A stretch of DNA of 64,000 nucleotides from Macrostomum hystrix (lineage: Eukaryota > Platyhelminthes > Macrostomidae): contig CATNEN010000011.1 in assembly GCA_950097015.1 (NCBI GenBank), positions 2,384,501 through 2,448,500 of the forward strand. Reading direction: 5' to 3'. The notes beneath the pieces are model-generated. The model made no database searches and was not told where the DNA came from. It saw only the letters and a program-made list of their open reading frames with translations. Shown piece after piece: positions 58,301 through 64,000 of this stretch (position 1 is its first letter; each line of letters begins with the position of its first letter). The translations under genes and the position numbers were made by a program.

Positions 58301-61300
58301 TAGAACCATTCAACTAGAATCGTAGCTAGAACCATTCAACTAGAATCGTAGCAAGAACCATTTAACTAGAATCGTAGCTAGAACCATTCAACTAGAATCG
58401 TAGCAAGAACCATTTAACTAGAATCGTAGCTAGAACCATTCAACTAGAATCGTAGCAAGAACCATTTAACTAGAATCGTAGCTAGAACCATTCAACTAGA
58501 ATCGTAGCTAGAACCATAACTAGAATCGTAGCAAGAACCATAAATAGAATCGTAGCAAGAACCATTCAACTAGAATCGTAGCTAGAACCATTTAACTAGA
58601 ATCGTAGCAAGAACCATTCAACTAGAATCGTAGCTAGAACCATTCGACTAGAATCGTAGCTAGAACCATTCAACTAGAATCGTAGCTAAAACCATTCAAC
58701 TAGAATCGTAGCTAGAACCATAACTAGAATCGTAGCAAGAACCATAAATAGAATCGTAGCAAGAACCATAACTAGAATCGTAGCTAGAACCATTCAACTA
58801 GAATCGTAGCTAGAACCATAACTAGAATCGTAGCAAGAACCATAAATAGAATCGTAGCAAGAACCATAACTAGAATCGTAGCTAGAACCATTCAACTAGA
58901 ATCGTAGCTAGAACCATAACTAGAATCGTAGCAAGAACCATAAATAGAATCGTAGCTAGAACCATAACTAGAATCGTAGCTAGAACCATTCAACTAGAAT
59001 CGTAGCTAGAACCATTCAACTAGAATCGTAGCTAGAACCATTCGACTAGAATCGTAGCTAGAACCATTCAACTAGAATCGTAGCAAGAACCATTTAACTA
59101 GAATCGTAGCTAGAACCATAACTAGAATCGTAGCAAGAACCATAAATAGAATCGTAGCAAGAACCATAACTAGAATCGTAGCTAGAACCATTCAACTAGA
59201 ATCGTAGCAAGAACCATAACTAGAATCGTAGCTAGAACCATTCAACTAGAATCGTAGCTAGAACCATTCAACTAGAATCGTAGCAAGAACCATTCAACTA
59301 GAATCGTAGCTAGAACCATTCAACTAGAATCGTAGCTAGAACCATTCAACTAGAATCGTAGCAAGAACCATTTAACTAGAATCGTAGCTAGAACCATAAC
59401 TAGAATCGTAGCAAGAACCATAAATAGAATCGTAGCAAGAACCATAACTAGAATCGTAGCTAGAACCATTCAACTAGAATCGTAGCTAGAACCATAACTA
59501 GAATCGTAGCAAGAACCATTCAACTAGAATCGTAGCTAGAACCATTCAACTAGAATCGTAGCTAGAACCATTCAACTAGAATCGTAGCTAGAACCATTCA
59601 ACTAGAATCGTAGCAAGAACCATTTAACTAGAATCGTAGCTAGAACCATTCAACTAGAATCGTAGCAAGAACCATTTAACTAGAATCGTAGCTAGAACCA
59701 TTCAACTAGAATCGTAGCAAGAACCATTTAACTAGAATCGTAGCTAGAACCATTCAACTAGAATCGTAGCTAGAACCATAACTAGAATCGTAGCAAGAAC
59801 CATAAATAGAATCGTAGCAAGAACCATTCAACTAGAATCGTAGCTAGAACCATTTAACTAGAATCGTAGCAAGAACCATTCAACTAGAATCGTAGCTAGA
59901 ACCATTCGACTAGAATCGTAGCTAGAACCATTCAACTAGAATCGTAGCTAAAACCATTCAACTAGAATCGTAGCTAGAACCATAACTAGAATCGTAGCAA
60001 GAACCATAAATAGAATCGTAGCAAGAACCATAACTAGAATCGTAGCTAGAACCATTCAACTAGAATCGTAGCTAGAACCATAACTAGAATCGTAGCAAGA
60101 ACCATAAATAGAATCGTAGCAAGAACCATAACTAGAATCGTAGCTAGAACCATTCAACTAGAATCGTAGCTAGAACCATAACTAGAATCGTAGCAAGAAC
60201 CATAAATAGAATCGTAGCTAGAACCATAACTAGAATCGTAGCTAGAACCATTCAACTAGAATCGTAGCTAGAACCATTCAACTAGAATCGTAGCTAGAAC
60301 CATTCGACTAGAATCGTAGCTAGAACCATTCAACTAGAATCGTAGCAAGAACCATTTAACTAGAATCGTAGCTAGAACCATAACTAGAATCGTAGCAAGA
60401 ACCATAAATAGAATCGTAGCAAGAACCATAACTAGAATCGTAGCTAGAACCATTCAACTAGAATCGTAGCAAGAACCATAACTAGAATCGTAGCTAGAAC
60501 CATTCAACTAGAATCGTAGCTAGAACCATTCAACTAGAATCGTAGCTAGAACCATTCAACTAGAATCGTAGCTAGAACCATTCAACTAGAATCGTAGCTA
60601 GAACCATTCAACTAGAATCGTAGCAAGAACCATTTAACTAGAATCGTAGCTAGAACCATAACTAGAATCGTAGCAAGAACCATAAATAGAATCGTAGCAA
60701 GAACCATAACTAGAATCGTAGCTAGAACCATTCAACTAGAATCGTAGCTAGAACCATAACTAGAATCGTAGCAAGAACCATTCAACTAGAATCGTAGCTA
60801 GAACCATTCAACTAGAATCGTAGCTAGAACCATTCAACTAGAATCGTAGCTAGAACCATTCAACTAGAATCGTAGCAAGAACCATTTAACTAGAATCGTA
60901 GCTAGAACCATTCAACTAGAATCGTAGCAAGAACCATTTAACTAGAATCGTAGCTAGAACCATTCAACTAGAATCGTAGCAAGAACCATTTAACTAGAAT
61001 CGTAGCTAGAACCATTCAACTAGAATCGTAGCTAGAACCATAACTAGAATCGTAGCAAGAACCATAAGTAGAATCGTAGCAAGAACCATTCAACTAGAAT
61101 CGTAGCTAGAACCATTTAACTAGAATCGTAGCAAGAACCATTCAACTAGAATCGTAGCTAGAACCATTCGACTAGAATCGTAGCTAGAACCATTTAACTA
61201 GAATCGTAGCTAAAACCATTCAACTAGAATCGTAGCTAGAACCATAACTAGAATCGTAGCAAGAACCATAAATAGAATCGTAGCAAGAACCATAACTAGA

Positions 61301-63336
61301 ATCGTAGCTAGAACCATTCAACTAGAATCGTAGCTAGAACCATAACTAGAATCGTAGCAAGAACCATAAATAGAATCGTAGCAAGAACCATAACTAGAAT
61401 CGTAGCTAGAACCATTCAACTAGAATCGTAGCTAGAACCATTCAACTAGAATCGTAGCTAGAACCATTCGACTAGAATCGTAGCTAGAACCATTCAACTA
61501 GAATCGTAGCTAAAACCATTCAACTAGAATCGTAGCTAGAACCATAACTAGAATCGTAGCAAGAACCATAAATAGAATCGTAGCAAGAACCATAACTAGA
61601 ATCGTAGCAAGAACCATAAATAGAATCGTAGCAAGAACCATAACTAGAATCGTAGCTAGAACCATTCAACTAGAATCGTAGCTAGAACCATTCAACTAGA
61701 ATCGTAGCTAGAACCATTCAACTAGAATCGTAGCTAGAACCATTCAACTAGAATCGTAGCTAGAACCATTCAACTAGAATCGTAGCTAAAACCATTCAAC
61801 TAGAATCGTAGCTAGAACCATAACTAGAATCGTAGCAAGAACCATAACTAGAATCGTAGCAAGAACCATAACTAGAATCGTTGCAAGAACCATAACTAGA
61901 ATCGTAGCAAGAACCATAACTAGAATCGTAGCTAGAACCATTCAACTAGAATCGTAGCAAGAACCAGCCGCTTTAATTCGCAATGGGACAATATTGCAAC
62001 TGTATTGTAAAGTGCCAATTTAATCTAGACAAGAAGTGTTCTTCCTTTCGTTTGTTTTCAAATTGCAGGACCAGTATAAGCTACGTTTCGTCGAGAATGT
62101 TTGGATTGTCAGTATTACGGGAATGAAGTAAGTGCTTGCTTTTTATGATTAGCATTGCCTATGTAGCAAACTAATTTTGTAGGTATACCAACACATGTTT
62201 TTGCATAATTTATGATTTGTAGAATCAGAGCAGAAAGTATTGGAGAATTAGGACACAATGGATTAGAGAATTAGAACAGAAAGGATTGGAGAATCAGAAC
62301 AGAAAGGATTGGAGAATCAGAACAGAAAGGATTGGAGAATTAGAACAGAAAGGATTGGAGAATTAGAACAGAAAGGATTGGAGAATCAGAGCAGACAGGA
62401 TTGGAGAATTAGAACAGAAAGGATTGGAGAATCAGAACAGAAAGGATTGGGGAATTAGAACAGAAAGGATTGGATAATCAGAACAGATAGGATTGGAGAA
62501 TTAGAACAGAAAGGATTGGAAAATTAGAACACGAAGGATTGGAGAATCAGAACAGAAAGGATTGGGGAATTAGAACAGAAAGGATTGGATAATCAGAACA
62601 GAAAGGATTGGAGAATTAGAACAGAAAGGATTGGAAAATTAGAACACGAAGGATTGGAGAATTAGAACAGGAAGGATTGGAGAATTAGAACAGAAAGGAT
62701 TGGATAATCAGAACAGGAAGGATTTGAGAATTAGAACAGAAAGGATTATAGAATTAGAACAGAAAGGATTATAGAATTAGAACAGAAAGGATTATAGAAT
62801 TAGAACAGAAAGGATTATAGAATTAGAACAGAAAGGATTATAGAATTAGAACAGAAAGGATTGGATATTCAGAACAGGAAGGATTGGAGAATTAGAACAC
62901 GAAGGATTGGAGAATCTGAACAGGAACTTACAGGAAGGATTGGAGAATCAGAACAGAAAGGATTATAGAATTAGAACAGAAAGGATGGATTGGAGAACAG
63001 AACAGAACAGAACAGGAGATTCAGAACAGGAAGGATTGGAGAATCAGAACTGGGGCGATTCTGCAACTTTATATGTAACAGAAGCGATTAAGGAGTCAGA
63101 ACAGGAGAGATTTTGAATTGAGAAAAGCCTTAGTTATCGTAACGAATGTCTTCTATCTAAACGTGAATTGTAAATTTAAATTTCGCTTTAGACTTCAAAG
63201 CCGTGGTCAAATCTGTGGCCGAAAGCACCCAGGCAAAAATCTGCACGCATCCCACTGTTCTAAGAAGCGCCCCTGCGTTGATGCCACCTCGGCTGTGGCT
63301 GCCGCTGCTTCTTCTGCTTCTAGCTTGAACGTTGCG
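55341..63336 (+). CDS. ATP13A-like: P5B-type cation/polyamine-transporting ATPase, N-terminal part (first four exons)
   Basis: P5B ATPases (ATP13A2/3 group) export polyamines from late endosomes and lysosomes. Exons visible: 55341-55391, 55498-55665, 62069-62127 and 63192-63336, with GT-AG sites; the gene runs past the window edge. The protein starts MTEGFVDIINKEEDDES, then IGYKRSAVKTVFTYIGYGCT and FLLRLLFFWLPHLHVKSTHV, the first membrane segment. VPCDLSEADRILVL and YKLRFVENVWIV follow; VPC.L.EAD and RYVW-like patterns are typical of the P5-ATPase N-terminal domain. Exon 4 (KLQSRGQICGRK, Ala/Ser-rich end) is poorly conserved and its frame rests on splice phase. The catalytic DKTGT domain is outside the window. 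The three long introns are nearly all minisatellite. Confidence 0.82.
55815..61970 (+). repeat. 6.2-kb minisatellite with about 1.26-kb higher-order repeat in ATP13A intron 2
   Basis: About 250 copies of a 26-bp unit (ACTAGAATCGTAGCTAGAAC plus CATTCA) and a shorter 22-bp form (CATAACTAGAATCG). The rare variant GCTAAAACC at about 58685, 59947 and 61209 is spaced 1,262 bp, and the variant CATTCGACTAG follows the same spacing, so a block of about 50 units was itself tandemly duplicated. The array fills most of a 6.4-kb intron. Confidence 0.95.
62225..63115 (+). repeat. 23-bp minisatellite in ATP13A intron 3
   Basis: About 39 copies with GGATTGGAGAATCAGAACAG. It occupies most of the 1,064-base intron between exons at 62127 and 63192. 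Confidence 0.93.
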
Positions 63337-63351
63337 GTAAACTTTGCTTGA

Positions 63352-64000
63352 TATTGTCTACCTGTGAATAATATAATTCTACCTGTGAATGATATTAGTG
63401 TACCTGTGAATGATATTAGTCTACCTGTGAATGATATTAGTCTACCTGTGAATGATATTAGTGTACCTGTGAATGATACTAGTCTACCTGTGAATGATAT
63501 TAGTGTACCTGTGAATGATATTAGTCTACCTGTGAATGATATTAGTGTACCTGTGAATGATATTAGTGTACCTGTGAATGATATTAGTCTACCTGTGAAT
63601 GATATTAGTCTACCTGTGAATAATATAATTCTACCTGTGAATGATATTAGTCTACCTGTGAATGATATTAGTCTACCTGTGAATGATACTAGTCTACCTG
63701 TGAATGATACTAGTCTACCTGTGAATGATATTAGTGTACCTGTGAATGATATTAGTCTACCTGTGAATGATATTAGTCTACCTGTGAATGATATTAGTGT
63801 ACCTGTGAATGATACTAGTCTACCTGTGAATGATATTAGTGTACCTGTGAATGATATTAGTCTACCTGTGAATGATATTAGTGTACCTGTGAATGATACT
63901 AGTCTACCTGTGAATGATATTAGTGTACCTGTGAATGATATTAGTGTACCTGTGAATGATATTAGTGTACCTGTGAATGATATTAGTCTACCTGTGAATG
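63352..64000 (+). repeat. 21-bp minisatellite in ATP13A intron 4
   Basis: About 31 copies of CTACCTGTGAATGATATTAG, beginning some 20 bases after the donor at 63337 and running off the window. Confidence 0.93.

Overview
This is animal nuclear DNA. The genes have GT-AG introns and standard stop codons. They encode a mitochondrial aldehyde dehydrogenase, an Aurora kinase, a G-protein alpha-s subunit, a VWDE-like EGF/D8C surface protein and a P5B ATPase. tRNA-headed SINEs, a mariner relic, LINE and LTR fragments and a long foldback transposon lie between them. An invertebrate, perhaps a lophotrochozoan such as a flatworm, fits best, but the sequence alone does not fix the clade. Layout: (1) 1-13803 is a foldback transposon. 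Two inverted arms built from a 170-bp tandem unit flank one minus-strand gene of 1,582 codons (candidate DDE transposase core, Ulp1/C48-type cysteine protease, PHD finger). The left end of the element lies outside the window. (2) 15544-22703 (+) is a complete six-exon ALDH7A1 (antiquitin). (3) 25016-27308 (+) is a complete three-exon Aurora kinase. (4) 29665-31773 (-) is a three-exon G-alpha-s, convergent with Aurora. (5) 33.0-35.4 kb holds a SINE, a LINE RNase H scrap and two minisatellites. (6) 35807-37184 (-) is a two-exon Ly6-like, mucin-like protein with a probable GPI signal. (7) 38.0-41.2 kb is a graveyard of SINE, LTR and LINE pieces. (8) 42018-45541 (+) is a two-exon VWDE-like secreted or anchored protein with one in-frame TGA. 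(9) 46741-47969 is an inverted-repeat element with a mariner-type relic inserted in its left arm. (10) 48160-51518 (-) is an unrecognised, probably spliced gene with a 2.5-kb minisatellite intron. (11) 55341 to beyond 63336 (+) is the 5' part of an ATP13A-type P5B ATPase whose introns are almost wholly satellite.

The strongest window-wide pattern is that nearly every long intron, and several intergenic spacers, is filled by its own private minisatellite. Unit length (15-66 bp) and sequence differ from array to array. All five ALDH7A1 introns have one, as do three of the four visible ATP13A introns. In one case the seed can be read: the 15-bp array of ALDH7A1 intron 1 grows out of the 5' head of a reverse-oriented tRNA-type SINE.

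The genes share no pathway. ALDH7A1 is lysine catabolism, Aurora is mitosis, G-alpha-s is cAMP signalling, the Ly6-like and VWDE-like proteins are cell surface or secreted, and ATP13A is endolysosomal transport. The interest lies in genome architecture and in the multidomain transposon gene.
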